DNA from: Sva-07 sp942492715
GTDB taxonomy: Bacteria; Actinomycetota; Acidimicrobiia; Acidimicrobiales; Ilumatobacteraceae
DNA: 64,000 nucleotides
NCBI GenBank assembly: GCA_942492715.1
Contig: CALOFW010000002.1
Location: forward strand, 1-64,000
Reading direction: 5' to 3'
A model generated the notes under the pieces. The model saw only the letters and a program-made list of their open reading frames with translations. It ran no database searches and was not told where the DNA came from. Made by a program: the position numbers and the translations under genes. Shown one piece after another: positions 1-9,723 of this stretch (its first letter is position 1; every line of letters starts with the position of its first letter).

Positions 1-295
1 GGCGACCGGGCCGACATCAGCAACGCGCGGGCCGTCTACCGGGAAGACGCAGCACATCGACGAGCAACTCGACGACATCGCGCGGATGGCCCACGGCCGG
101 GGCGTCCGCCGCCATCGAGCCGGGCACACCAGTGGTCTGGACCTGTGACGACTCCCGCCAGGGGCGCGCCGATCATGACGACAACTCGCTCGCAGGCGCG
201 ATCGCCGCCGGCGATGCCCCGACTGGGCACACGTTCGCTCTCCAGATCGGGTGCCGATGCCTCTGCTTCCTGCCGACCGTTGGTGTTCGGCGCCA
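1..295. other. Unassigned left edge with mosaic coding signal
   Basis: No single frame is convincingly coding. Short protein-like stretches occur in successive plus-strand frames (for example ADISNARAVYRED, then HIDEQLDDIARMAHGRG, then AAIEPGTPVVWT), as if the end of an upstream gene were cut by small indels like those in the next gene. I cannot identify the family. Confidence 0.3.
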
Positions 296-3226
296 ATGGC
301 GCGCAGTTCCGAAGTCTCCATCGATCGCCCACGTCGCCGCTTCTCCGGTCGCGGTGGTACTCATCGTTCTGGGCGGATTGTTCCTGTTCGTGCTGATCTT
401 CGGCCGGGCGATCGCCCTGTTCTACGTCGACTACCTGTGCGTACGAATCGCTGGGGCGCGCAAGACGTCTTCTGGCGTGTCATCACCGCGACGCTGACGC
501 TGTTCGGTGTGTTCTTCGCACTGTTCGCCGTGATCGCCGGCATCAACCTGTGGATCGCCGATCGGGTCGCTCCGGTCACGTTCCCCGCGAACGTCCATCC
601 CTACGTCGAACGCTTCCACGATCTGTTCGGCACCCTCGCCTGCTGGTGCGTTGACGGCATCGTGCTCGTCTTCGCCCTGCTGCCTGCGCGCTTCGCCGGC
701 GGTGGCGCTCTGGGCAGGACTGGCTGCTGTTCCGCAACGCCCGTGAGTTCGGCATCGCCGATGCTCCACCCGGTGCCGACGTGTTCTACGTCGTCCTGTT
801 GCCGTTCCTGGCGTTCGTGCTCAATTGGCTGTTCGCTTCACTGATCGTGGTGCTGCTGCTCACGGCGGCCGCCCACATCCTCAACGGCGGAGTCGTGTTC
901 GTGGCGCCGGTGCCCGTGGTGCGCCAGGCGACCAAGGCCCACCTCGCCGCCGTGCTGTTGGCGGTGCTGGCCGTCGTCAAGGCCGGCGACTACTGGCTCG
1001 ACCAGTATGCGATCACCAATCGACCGAGCGCGGCATCGTCCAGGGTGCGACGTACTCGGTGGTCAAATGAGCAACTTCCGGCGATCATGCTGCTCATCCT
1101 GATCGCTGCTCACGGCGGGGTTGTACCTGTCGGTGGTGCGCACCGGATCATTCCGTCTGCCGTTCATCGGTTCGGTGCTCTGGCTCGTCGTCGCAATCGT
1201 CGGCGGGCTGATCTACCCGGCTGTGGTCCAGGCGCTCGTCGTCAACCCGAACCAGGAGGTTCGCGAGGAGCCGTACATCGAGCGCAACGTCACGGCGACC
1301 CGCCAGTCGCTCGGGCTGACCGAGGTCGACGTCCGCACGGTCGACTTCGAGACGCTCTCCACGCAGGAGGTCGAGGACAATCTGCAACCGCTCGAGAACG
1401 TGCGTCTGTTGAACCCTGCACAGATGGAGACCAGGTTCCTGGTCGACCGTGGCGAGGTTGCCGGCCTGACGATCGACGACCTCGACGTCGACCGATACGT
1501 GCTCGAGGATGGCGACGCCCCCGAGGAGGTGTTGATCGCCGCCCGCGAGCTCCAGCTGAGTGGCGTGACCAACAAGAGCTGGCAGGGTCTGCACCTGATC
1601 AACACCCGTGGGTGCGGTCTGGTGATGGCACCCACCGGACGTGTCCTCGAGAACCAGCGTCCCGACTATCGCACCGTCGAGCCGCGCGACCCGAGTTGTA
1701 CTTCAGCCCGATCCTCACCGGCTACGCCATCGCAAACAGTGAGTCCACCGAGCGTGAGTGCGCAGAGCCGCATGCCTACGAAGGCACCAACGGTGTGGAG
1801 ATGAACTCCTTCGCCCGCCGCCGCCTTTGCACTCGCCTTCCTCGACTACAACGTGCTCGGTTCGGGTGCCATCAACCCGGACTCGCAGATGCTGTGGGTG
1901 CGGGGCGTCAACGACCGGCTGAGCAAGCTGGCGCCGTTCCTGTCCTACGACGCCGATCCGTACCCGGTGGCGATCGACGGACACGCCGTGTGGGTCACCG
2001 ACGCCTACACGACGACCACGCGCTATCCGTACGGCCAACGCATCGGCGAAGTGCAGCGCTCGCCGCAGTCCGGCCTGAGCGACAACGACAACTACGTACG
2101 CAACAGCGTGAAGGCCGTCGTCGATGCCTACACGGGCGAGGCGACGTTCTACGTGGTCGACGAGCAGGATCCGATCCTGAGGGCGTGGCGCGGTGCGTTC
2201 CCCGACCTGTTCACGCCGCTGAGCGAGATGCCCGAAGAGCTGCGTGAGCATCTGCGCTACCCGGAGGACCTGTTCCGCATCCAGACCGACGTCTACTCGA
2301 AGTACCGCATCGACCCCGCGCTGTTCTTCCAGCGCGACGGCAACGCCTGGTCGGTGTCGCAGGCTCCGGGCACGGAGCCGTCGCAGCTGGTGGTGAACGC
2401 AGGGGGACCGGTCACCGCCGACGGCACCAACACGGCGGCCGAGAACACCTTCGCGACCGAATCGAACTCCGATCGCTTCATCCCGTACTACACGATGTTC
2501 GACACGAGCGCCCCTGGTGAGCCCCCGGAGGAGAACTTCGTCATGTTGCGGCCGTTCGTGCCGTTCTCCACCAACGACGAACGCACACAGTTGCAGGCGT
2601 ACATGACGGCGTCGAGCGACCCCGGCAGCTACGGCCAGCTCACCACCTACATCGTCGAGGATGCCAACGGCAACCTTCCCGACGGGCCGCTGCGGGTGGC
2701 CGGCAACGCGGAATCGACCGAGGCGATTTCTCGACGCATCTCGCTCGACAACGTCGGGGGAGGCGGTACCGAGGTTCGCTTCGGTGACCTCCAGCTGATC
2801 CCGGTCGGCGATGGTCTGATCTACGTGCGGCCGTACTACGTGTCGGTACCGCAGAACTCGGGCGACGTCGGTTCGGTCACCGAGTACCGCGCGGTCATCG
2901 TGTCGTACAACGACCGGTCCGTGCTCGAGCCGACCGTGGGCGAGGCGCTCGCCCGCCTGTTCCCGGGCTTCCGTGGCGACCTCGGGGAGGAGATCGCCCG
3001 CCCGACCGAGCCCGACGACGGGAGCGATGTCGATCCGGCCGTGACCGATCCCGGCGTGGAGATCGCCACCGGTGACCCGACGTCACTGCTCAACGAGGCC
3101 GACCAGGCGTTCGCCGACGCCGAGGCGGCATTGCAGGACGGTGACCTCGGCCTCTACCAGGAGAAGGTCGGGGAAGCCCGCGGCCTGATCGCCGACGCGT
3201 TGGAGAGTCTCATCAACCAGTCCTGA
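296..3226 (+). pseudogene. UPF0182 family membrane protein, full length but broken by multiple frameshifts
   Basis: UPF0182 (COG1615) proteins are about 900-1000 residue actinobacterial/cyanobacterial membrane proteins of unknown function, with several N-terminal transmembrane helices and a large extracytoplasmic domain. The likely start is ATG 296. The helices and soluble domain appear in the right order but in changing frames: a helix with GRAIALFYVDYL near 340-440, GVFFALFAVIAGINLWIADR near 500-570, LPFLAFVLNWLFASLIVVLL near 790-860, LPFIGSVLWLVVAIVGGLIYP near 1155-1220, then the soluble domain to 1690, a short piece in another frame to about 1830, and one clean frame from about 1830 to the stop (TYPYGQ-like and DxDPY motifs). 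I count at least eight frame changes, all before 1840. Total span equals a normal-length gene, so indels rather than deletion are responsible. Convergent with the next gene, 6 bp apart. Confidence 0.85.
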
Positions 3227-3232
3227 CGACGT

Positions 3233-4255
3233 TCACTGAGCGTTGGGTCGGCGGAGGCGTTCGGCCAGCTCGGCGAGGTCGGCGCGGAACTTGATCTCGT
3301 ACCGGGCCTGTTCGGCGGCGAGGCGCTCGGTGGTGTCGAGCACGTCGTCGATGGCGGCGTCGAGACGCTCGGCCAGCCGTGCCTCGATCTCGGTGGTGTC
3401 GATGTCGGTTGAGGCCGACATCTCGTCGTCCGATCCGCCGGTGGTGGCCGCAGCGTCGGCAGCCTCCTGGGAACGGCGGTTCAGCTCGTCGATGTCGCGG
3501 CTCAGCTCGGTCAGCTGGTTGGCGAGTTCGGTCGAGATGTTCGTGACCCGTGTGTCCATGCCGTTCACGCGTTCGGAGACGTCGGTGAGTTGCTGGCGGA
3601 GCGCGACGATCTCGTCGTCGTCGGTGTCGTCCTGGTCGCTCCGGGTGGCCGCGAGCAACTCGTCGAGCTCGTCGATCTCTGCCAGACGAGCCTGTGTCGT
3701 CGCGAGGCGCTCCGTGTGCGCCGCCACGGCCGTTGCGAGGAGGTCGAGCTGCGTTGCGATGTCGTCGAGGCGCTCGTCGTCGTCGGTCGCGTCGAGCGTC
3801 GGGGGTGGGGGTGGCGGCGCTGCGGCTGGTGGTGGAGGGATCGTCGGCACGGTCGGCGGTGGTGGGGTCGGCGTGGAGGAGACCGGTGCCGGCGGTGGGG
3901 CGGACACGGGCGTGTTCAACCGGTCGGTGAGCTCGCGCAGGCGGGCGTCGAGGTCGTCGACGGCAGTGAATCGCTGCCCGAGCCGTTCGTTCGATGCGGT
4001 CAGCGAGCCGAGTTGATCACCGAGCTGGCCGAAGCCGTGGTCGAGTGCGCCCAGTCGCGTGTCGAGGTTGGCGTTGGCCTCGTCGAGTGTCGTGATGCGG
4101 TTGGCCAACGTGGTGTTGATGCCGTCGAGTGCGCTCAGGCGGCCTTCGAGTTCGGCCTTCGCCCGTTCTGTCTCAGCCAGCCGTTCCTTGAGCGCGTCGA
4201 GTTCCTGTTGGATCGCCTCGTCGGAGATCGTCTTCTTCTTGCTGAACAGTCCCAT
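3233..4255 (-). CDS. Coiled-coil protein with proline-rich linker, function unknown
   Basis: A 340-residue acidic protein. It opens with MGLFSKKK, followed by a long heptad-type coiled coil (about residues 10-110, repeated LxxLxxxN/D patterns such as ITTLDEANANLDTRLGALD). Next comes a proline-rich linker (about 117-150, runs of PPPP), then a second coiled-coil region to the C-terminus. There is no signal peptide or transmembrane segment. The ATG at 4255 is preferred over a TTG three bases upstream because GAGGATTG precedes it as a Shine-Dalgarno. The arrangement resembles scaffold or cytoskeletal-type proteins, but I do not recognise a named family. It runs towards the UPF0182 gene and away from trpB2. 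Confidence 0.75.
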   Translation of the reverse strand: MGLFSKKKTISDEAIQQELDALKERLAETERAKAELEGRLSALDGINTTLANRITTLDEANANLDTRLGALDHGFGQLGDQLGSLTASNERLGQRFTAVDDLDARLRELTDRLNTPVSAPPPAPVSSTPTPPPPTVPTIPPPPAAAPPPPPPTLDATDDDERLDDIATQLDLLATAVAAHTERLATTQARLAEIDELDELLAATRSDQDDTDDDEIVALRQQLTDVSERVNGMDTRVTNISTELANQLTELSRDIDELNRRSQEAADAAATTGGSDDEMSASTDIDTTEIEARLAERLDAAIDDVLDTTERLAAEQARYEIKFRADLAELAERLRRPNAQ

Positions 4256-4310
4256 CAATCCTCGTTCGTCTGGGCGTGACTGAAACGTACCTGACTACGG
4301 TTGACCGATC

Positions 4311-5678
4311 ATGGCTTCCTCTCCAGAGCACCAGATCCATCTCTCCGAATCGGAGATGCCGACCCAGTGGTACAACCTGGTCGCCGACCTCCCGACGCCG
4401 CCACCGCCGGCGCTGCATCCGGGCACCCATCAGCCCGCCGGGCCGGACGACTTCGCGCCGCTGTTCCCGATGGCGCTGATCGAGCAGGAGGTCACCACCG
4501 ACCGCTACGTCGACATTCCCGGTGGCGTGCTCGACGTGTATCGCCTGTGGAGGCCGAGCCCGCTCTTCCGGGCCCGTCGGTTGGAGGAGCTGCTCGACAC
4601 ACCGGCGCGGATCTACTACAAGTACGAAGGCGTCAGCCCGGCCGGGTCGCACAAGCCGAACACGGCCGTACCGCAGGCGTACTACAACCACCAGGAAGGG
4701 ATCACGAAGCTCACCACCGAGACCGGCGCCGGTCAGTGGGGCTCGGCGCTGGCCTTTGCGACGTCGCAGTACGGGATGGAGTGCGAGATCTGGCAGGTGG
4801 CGGCGTCGTACCGCCAGAAGCCGTACCGCAAGACGATGATGGAGGTCTGGGGCGCCACGCTGCACTCGAGCCCATCGGAGCTGACCGAGTTCGGCCGTTC
4901 GCTGCTCGCCGAGAACCCTGACCATCCCGGCTCGCTCGGCATCGCTATCTCCGAGGCGGTGGCGATGTGTGTCGCCGATCCCAACGCTCGGTACGCGCTC
5001 GGGTCGGTGCTCAACCACGTACTGCTGCACCAGACGATCATCGGCGAGGAGGCGCTGCTGCAGTTGGCGAAGGTCGACGAGGTTCCCGACGTGCTCGTCG
5101 GTTGTACGGGCGGCGGCTCGAACTTCGGCGGGCTGGCATTCCCGTTCCTGCGCGAGAAGCTGGCCGGGAACATGAACCCGACGATCCGCTGCGTCGAGCC
5201 GGCCGCGTGTCCCAGCCTGACGAAGGGTGAGTACCGCTACGACTTCGGCGACACCGCCGGGATGACGCCGCTGATGAAGATGCACACGCTCGGCCACACG
5301 TTCATCCCGGAACCGATCCACGCAGGTGGGCTCCGCTATCACGGGATGAGCCCGCTGGTGTCGCACGTCTACAACGAGGGCCTCGTCGAGGCGATCGCCA
5401 TCCCGCAGCGTGAGTGCTTCGCTGGTGCACTGCAGTTCGCTCGCACCGAAGGGATCATTCCGGCGCCCGAGCCGACCCATGCGATCGCCGCGGCGATCCG
5501 TGAGGCGCTGGCCTGCAAGGAGTCGGGTGAGGAGAAGGTGATCCTGACGGCGCTGTGCGGTCACGGCCACCTCGATCTCGCGAGCTACGAGAAGTATCTG
5601 TCGGGCGAGATGGTCGACTACGACCTGCCCGACTCCGCCATCGCCGACGCGATGGAGTCGGTCCCCGTCATCGCCTGA
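4311..5678 (+). CDS. trpB2: Tryptophan synthase beta chain-like protein, TrpB2 type
   Basis: 455 residues, PLP-dependent fold type II. TrpB-type enzymes condense indole and serine to tryptophan; the TrpB2 branch (TIGR01415) is longer at the N-terminus and often lies outside trp operons, as here. The PLP lysine is K115 in GSHKPNT, and the phosphate-binding glycine loop is GCTGGGSNFGG (about 263-273). E/TGAGQWG (about 137-143) corresponds to the catalytic ETGAGQ segment. The family's extended N-terminal region is present (MPTQWYNLVADLP). No trpA is adjacent, so it may act alone on free indole. The ATG at 4311 lacks a strong Shine-Dalgarno. The gene is monocistronic, divergent from the coiled-coil gene and convergent with the YgjV-like gene across a duplicated palindromic repeat. 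Confidence 0.93.
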   Translation: MASSPEHQIHLSESEMPTQWYNLVADLPTPPPPALHPGTHQPAGPDDFAPLFPMALIEQEVTTDRYVDIPGGVLDVYRLWRPSPLFRARRLEELLDTPARIYYKYEGVSPAGSHKPNTAVPQAYYNHQEGITKLTTETGAGQWGSALAFATSQYGMECEIWQVAASYRQKPYRKTMMEVWGATLHSSPSELTEFGRSLLAENPDHPGSLGIAISEAVAMCVADPNARYALGSVLNHVLLHQTIIGEEALLQLAKVDEVPDVLVGCTGGGSNFGGLAFPFLREKLAGNMNPTIRCVEPAACPSLTKGEYRYDFGDTAGMTPLMKMHTLGHTFIPEPIHAGGLRYHGMSPLVSHVYNEGLVEAIAIPQRECFAGALQFARTEGIIPAPEPTHAIAAAIREALACKESGEEKVILTALCGHGHLDLASYEKYLSGEMVDYDLPDSAIADAMESVPVIA

Positions 5679-5717
5679 CCGACCCAGCTCACCGCTTCCC
5701 CGCCCCCGCCCCCGCCC

Positions 5718-5853
5718 GGTTTGCGTTGCGGTTTGGGTGGGGCGTCCCACCGAGTTCTTGACGCAAACGGGGGCGGGGGTCGCATTGGCGGTTTGCGTTG
5801 CGGTTTGGGTGGGGCGTCCCACCGAGTTCTTGACGCAAGCGGGGGCGGGGGTC
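5718..5853. repeat. Two direct copies of a 64-bp palindromic element
   Basis: Copies at 5718-5781 and 5790-5853 differ by one base and lie 72 bp apart. Each contains nested inverted repeats: outer arms GTTTGCGT/ACGCAAAC and an inner hairpin GGTGGG-GCGT-CCCACC, followed by a G-rich tract. It sits between the convergent trpB2 and YgjV-like genes, so it may work as a bidirectional terminator, but the exact duplication suggests a mobile REP-like element. The second copy runs into the stop codon of the minus-strand gene. Confidence 0.85.
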
Positions 5854-6487
5854 AGAGGGTGAGGGCGAAGATCTCGGCGTCGTCGGTCGCCCGGAAGCCC
5901 ATCCGCTCGAGGTACTTGCGGTGGGTGTCGGTCGAGCCATGGCTGCGCACGGTGGTGATGCCATCACGGCGGAACACCTCCGCGCCGCGGCCGAACAGCC
6001 ATCGGCCGAGACGTGAATCCCGGTACGGCTTGAGCACGTAGTCGAGGTCGATCGTCAGCGTCGATCCGTGCCGGCGGCCGATCAGCAGGCCGGCGGGCAG
6101 GCCGTCTCGGATCAGCAGCCACGATTCGATGTCGTCGCCCGCGCCGAGGACGAAGTCGGGTTGGAAGCGGTGGATGTCGATGAGGTGGAAGTCGATGAAA
6201 TCGCGCAGGAACGGCGAATCGGGCCGGATGTGCGATGCGCCGAGATCGAAGCCGGCGGGGGTTCCCGATGCGAGCTCCTTGCGGAGGAACCAGACGTTGA
6301 TCACCATGATCGCCCCATTGGTGACGACGATCGGCGCCGACTCGATCAGGAGCCCGTAGACGACGAAGGTGACCGCCCCGAGGAAGGAGATGAACCGCAG
6401 GCGCACCACCGACGTCATCGTCAGCGAGACGACCACCAGCACGGACGCGACGTAGCCGACGAGCGCTTCGGGAGTCAGTTCGAACAC
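5852..6487 (-). CDS. YgjV-like membrane domain fused to a GNAT-like domain
   Basis: 211 residues. The N-terminal ~75 residues form three hydrophobic helices (VGYVASVLVVVSLTM, FISFLGAVTFVVYGLLI, VVTNGAIMVINVWFLRK) matching the small YgjV-type inner-membrane family. The rest resembles an N-acetyltransferase core: ESWLLIRDGLPAGLLIGRR forms beta strands, LDYVLKPYRDSRLGRWLF sits at the usual acetyl-CoA loop position, and TDTHRKYLERMGF is the typical C-terminal GNAT signature. The likely role is a membrane-anchored acetyltransferase; the substrate is unknown. The stop codon overlaps the end of the adjacent palindromic repeat. Confidence 0.75.
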   Translation of the reverse strand: MFELTPEALVGYVASVLVVVSLTMTSVVRLRFISFLGAVTFVVYGLLIESAPIVVTNGAIMVINVWFLRKELASGTPAGFDLGASHIRPDSPFLRDFIDFHLIDIHRFQPDFVLGAGDDIESWLLIRDGLPAGLLIGRRHGSTLTIDLDYVLKPYRDSRLGRWLFGRGAEVFRRDGITTVRSHGSTDTHRKYLERMGFRATDDAEIFALTL

Positions 6488-6496
6488 GAGCCGAGG

Positions 6497-7462
6497 CTAG
6501 TGAGCGGTGTCACGGTGCTCGTCGATCGTCGCCGAGGCAACGGGCGCGGCAACGGGTGCCGGTGTCGCCTGTCCGTGGACCACGACGGCCAGCGCACCGA
6601 TGACCACGGCCATCGCCGCCGCCTGGATCGGCGACACGGCCTCGCCGAGGAACGCCCACGCCATGATCGCGGAGAACACGGGGATCAGGAGGGTGAACGT
6701 CGAACCGACCCAGAGCGGGATTCTCACCAGCGACCAGTTCATCATCGCGTGACCGATCAGCCCCGAACTGATCGCCATCGCGATCAGCAGCCCCCAGTTC
6801 GACAGCGATGGCCACGTCATGTCCTGTCCGACGGCGAGCCCGAGCGGTGCGCAGATCGCCATCGTCCAGAGTGCCGTCCCAGCGGTGAACTCGGTGGGCG
6901 TCATGTTCTTCTTCGAGTTCTTCGAGGTGATGAAGTACGCGCTCCACGACAGCATCGCGGCGAGCGCGAGCAGGTCGCCGCGCCAGTCGTTCGTGGCGTC
7001 ACCCGCCGAGGAGGCCACGACGACGATCGTGCCGCACAGCGCGACGAACGACCATGCCACGTTGCGGAGCCCGATCGTCTCGCCGAAGAACTTCGCGGCG
7101 ATCACGCCGACGACGATCGGCTGCATCGCCCCGATGATCGTGGCGTTGACGATGCTCGTCAGCTTCACGGCCGAGAAGAACAGCGCGATGTCGGCGCCGA
7201 GGGCGATGCCTCCCCACATCGAATCGCGGATCACCCGCAGCCGGAACGGCGTGCCCTGCGCAGACATCCAGACGATGATCATGACGGCGAAGAAGGCGAA
7301 GCGGTAGAAGCCGATCGCCAGGCTGCCCATGTCGATGTACTTGGCCAGGACGGTTCCGGTCGACCAGGCGCACACGGCGATGCCGGCGCCGATCAGGCCC
7401 CGTGACAGGTCCTTGGCATCGGCGGCCGCCGCGCTGGACGTGTCGGCGGGCGTGGTGGTCAC
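6497..7462 (-). CDS. EamA/DMT-superfamily transporter
   Basis: About 321 residues with ten predicted helices in two five-helix EamA repeats (first from GLIGAGIAVCAWSTGTVLAKY, second from GDLLALAAMLSWSAYFITSK). DMT exporters move small metabolites such as amino acids across the inner membrane; the substrate cannot be read from sequence. The GTG at 7462 (VTTTPADTSS) is preferred. The longer upstream extension is arginine-rich and would overlap the divergent nitroreductase start. The C-terminal tail (ATIDEHRDTAH) is cytoplasmic. Confidence 0.88.
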   Translation of the reverse strand: MTTTPADTSSAAAADAKDLSRGLIGAGIAVCAWSTGTVLAKYIDMGSLAIGFYRFAFFAVMIIVWMSAQGTPFRLRVIRDSMWGGIALGADIALFFSAVKLTSIVNATIIGAMQPIVVGVIAAKFFGETIGLRNVAWSFVALCGTIVVVASSAGDATNDWRGDLLALAAMLSWSAYFITSKNSKKNMTPTEFTAGTALWTMAICAPLGLAVGQDMTWPSLSNWGLLIAMAISSGLIGHAMMNWSLVRIPLWVGSTFTLLIPVFSAIMAWAFLGEAVSPIQAAAMAVVIGALAVVVHGQATPAPVAAPVASATIDEHRDTAH

Positions 7463-7509
7463 GCGCGCAACGTAGCGGGCGGCGCGAGCTCGAATGCCAT
7501 TCTGGGTCG

Positions 7510-8170
7510 ATGGCACAGCATCCGACCACCGGCTTCGATCTCGACCAGACCGACCTCCTCCTGAAGACGACCAAGCAGGTCCGCAAGCGGCTCGATCTCA
7601 CGAGGCCGGTGCCGTACGAGGAACTGCTCGAGTGCATCGACATCGCCAGCCATGCGCCGATGGGCGGCAATCTCGAACGCAACCGGTGGATGATCATCGA
7701 CGATTCCGAGACGAAGGCGAAGATCTCGGAGTACTTCGGCGCCGTCGGTCGGCCGTACCTGGCGGCGAACACCGAGGTGCGCAGCGACGACCGCAGCGGC
7801 AAGGTGATCGACTCGGCGATGTACCTGGTCGAGCATCTCCACGAGGTGCCGGCCCTGGTCTTGGCGATGCGTCTCGATCGGGTTCCGGACGGCTCGTCGA
7901 CCGGCGCCTACGCGGGGTACTACGGGTCGGTGCTGCCCGGCGTGTGGTCCTTCCAGCTCGCCGCGCTCGCGAGGGATCGGTTCGGCCTGGACGACGTTCC
8001 ACCTCGAGCACGAGGCCGAGGTCGCCGAGCTGCTCGGCATCCCACCGACGGTCACCCAGGTGTGTCTCCTCGCGGTCGGCTACTACACCGGGGACTCGTT
8101 CAGCCCGGCTCCGCGGCGTCCGGCCGCGGAGGTCACCTATCTCAACCGCTGGAAGCAGCCCGTCGAGTGA
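7510..8170 (+). pseudogene. Nitroreductase-family protein with one frameshift
   Basis: The family comprises FMN-dependent NAD(P)H oxidoreductases. From ATG 7510 the product reads MAQHPTTGFDLDQTDLLLKT with the nitroreductase FMN-binding start RKRLDLTRPV and HAPMGGNLERNRWMIID. The frame is lost near 7965-7976. Reading the next frame from 7976 restores IGSAWTTFHLEHEAEV, LGIPPTVTQVCLLAVGYYTGD and a stop at 8170. The combined product (about 220 residues) is normal length, so a single missing base explains it. Either an assembly error or a recent mutation is possible. Confidence 0.85.
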
Positions 8171-8241
8171 TTCGCGCTCCTCTGCTCTCGTGAACAACTG
8201 TGCGCTCTGGCCGCACCGTGGTTCACGAGGTGGGCAGGCGG

Positions 8242-8270
8242 TTGTCAACTGGCTTCGTCAGGTCTACAGT
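8242..8270 (+). promoter_or_regulatory. Promoter of the initiator tRNA gene
   Basis: TTGTCA at 8242-8247 and TACAGT at 8265-8270 are separated by exactly 17 bp, a good housekeeping-sigma promoter about 15 bp upstream of the tRNA. Confidence 0.75.
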
Positions 8271-8285
8271 GACAGTCCACTTCGA

Positions 8286-8362
<77 letters not shown>

Positions 8363-8366
8363 CTTG

Positions 8367-8405
8367 GAAGGCCCGGAAACGATGCGTTTCCGGGCCTTCT
8401 GCGTT
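8367..8405 (+). terminator. tRNA transcription terminator
   Basis: Perfect 14-bp stem GAAGGCCCGGAAAC / GTTTCCGGGCCTTC with loop GATGC, starting 5 bases after the CCA and followed by TGCGTT. Confidence 0.85.
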
Positions 8406-8500
8406 CTCCGGGCAGGCGGGCCGTCTACCGGGGTGTCTACCGTCGTACGCGGACGCGGGTCGCTGACCTGGGAGTATGCGACCGGTGGGCCGGTGGACGT

Positions 8501-9619
8501 CTACCGGCTGGTGTCGATCAGGGCGGCGAATTGGCTGGCGGCGGCGGCGCCCATGCCGGGCAGCAGGTGTTGGTAGGTCTGCATGGTGAAGTCGGGGTGG
8601 GCGTGTCCGAGCCGTTCCGAGACGACCTTGATGGGGACGCCGGCGGCGACGAGGAGCGAGGCGTGGGTGTGTCGCAGGTCGTGGAACCGGATTCGCGGCA
8701 GTCTGCACGTGGCGGTGGTGCGCGTGAACAGTTGCGAGAACGATTCCGGTGACGGGGCGCAGTGGTGAGCGTTGAGGAACATCGGCGTCGACGGCTCGAT
8801 GGTTGCTCCTTCGGTGGCGAGACGATGCCGCCATCGCTCGAGGACGTGGAGAGTGTTGGCGTCGAGGTCGATGCGGCGGCGGCTGGTGCGGGTCTTGACC
8901 GGGCTCTCGACGGTTCGGCCCATCGTGGCCTGCCGAGTCCGAACGATCGACACACTCGAGGTGGCGACGTGCAGGTCGCCCCAGTTGAGGCCGGCGACTT
9001 CACCGCGGCGCATCCCGGTGTGCGCGACGAGATGCAGCGCGGGATACAACCGCAGATGTCGCGCAGCATGGAGGAACTGGGCGAGTTGTTGGGCGTCCCA
9101 GATTGCGGGGACCGTCGATCGGCTCGTCGGCCGTGGTGGTCGGGCCCGGCGGGCGGGGTTGGTGTCGATGAGTTGGCGGTCGACGGCGAGGTCGAGTGCG
9201 TTGGAGATCACCCGGTGGATCTCGAGCACCGTCTTGGGGGCGAGTCCTTGTCGGCGTCGACCGCCGTTGTTCGTGAGGTCGGCGTAGCAGGCGTCGAGGT
9301 CCGCCGGTCGGAGGGCGTCGAGTCGGATGGCACCGATGCGCGGTGTGATGTTGTGGTCGATCATCCACCGGTACCGGTTGGCGGTGTGGCGTGTGAGGCC
9401 GCGTTTGGTGGCCAGCCACGTGGTGGCCATGAACCCGCCCATGCTGAGCTCGCACGTTGCGATCGGTCGTTGGCGGTCGATGCGTCGTTGGATGGTGACG
9501 GCGTCGGTGCGCTCGGTGCCGGCGGGGTGCCATCGGCGGCGTTCGCGTCCGGTGATCGGGTCGTGTCCGTTGTACGCGACGACATAGAAGCGATGGTTGC
9601 GTTGCACGATGTAGGACAT
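8501..9619 (-). CDS. int: Tyrosine recombinase (phage-type integrase)
   Basis: 372 residues from ATG 9619 (MSYIVQRNHRFYVVAYNG). The N-terminal arm-binding part is followed by a core-binding SAM-like domain (about 58-150) and the catalytic domain (about 165-372). All catalytic residues are present: R204 in HTGMRRGE, H313 and R316 in HDLRHTHA, H339 in LGHAHPD and nucleophile Y349 in QTYQHLLPG. It catalyses site-specific recombination between the tRNA-fMet attB and the island attP. The orientation and position 140 bp from attL are typical for tRNA-integrating elements. The recombinase looks intact although neighbouring cargo is damaged. Confidence 0.95.
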   Translation of the reverse strand: MSYIVQRNHRFYVVAYNGHDPITGRERRRWHPAGTERTDAVTIQRRIDRQRPIATCELSMGGFMATTWLATKRGLTRHTANRYRWMIDHNITPRIGAIRLDALRPADLDACYADLTNNGGRRRQGLAPKTVLEIHRVISNALDLAVDRQLIDTNPARRARPPRPTSRSTVPAIWDAQQLAQFLHAARHLRLYPALHLVAHTGMRRGEVAGLNWGDLHVATSSVSIVRTRQATMGRTVESPVKTRTSRRRIDLDANTLHVLERWRHRLATEGATIEPSTPMFLNAHHCAPSPESFSQLFTRTTATCRLPRIRFHDLRHTHASLLVAAGVPIKVVSERLGHAHPDFTMQTYQHLLPGMGAAAASQFAALIDTSR

Positions 9620-9723
9620 CTGCGTCCATCGGCACGTCGGGTCGTCAACCCGAAGATCAGTCGCCGCCACCATGAGCCCGTGGGGCGCCATGACGCGTCG
9701 CCACCTCGACGTACACTGGTGAG

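Noticed and set aside
3243..4016. Plus-strand serine/glycine-rich ORF opposite the coiled-coil gene
   Set aside because: Antisense shadow of the minus-strand gene; composition follows its codon pattern and there is no homology.
4173..5822. Minus-strand 549-codon ORF opposite trpB2
   Set aside because: Antisense shadow; includes the palindromic repeat translated twice.
5718..5853. Direct repeats as a CRISPR array
   Set aside because: Only two copies, with an 8-bp gap and internal palindromes; not a repeat-spacer pattern.
6068..7405. Long plus-strand ORF opposite the YgjV-like and DMT genes
   Set aside because: Extremely rich in R, D, H and Q, typical of an antisense frame in high-GC DNA.
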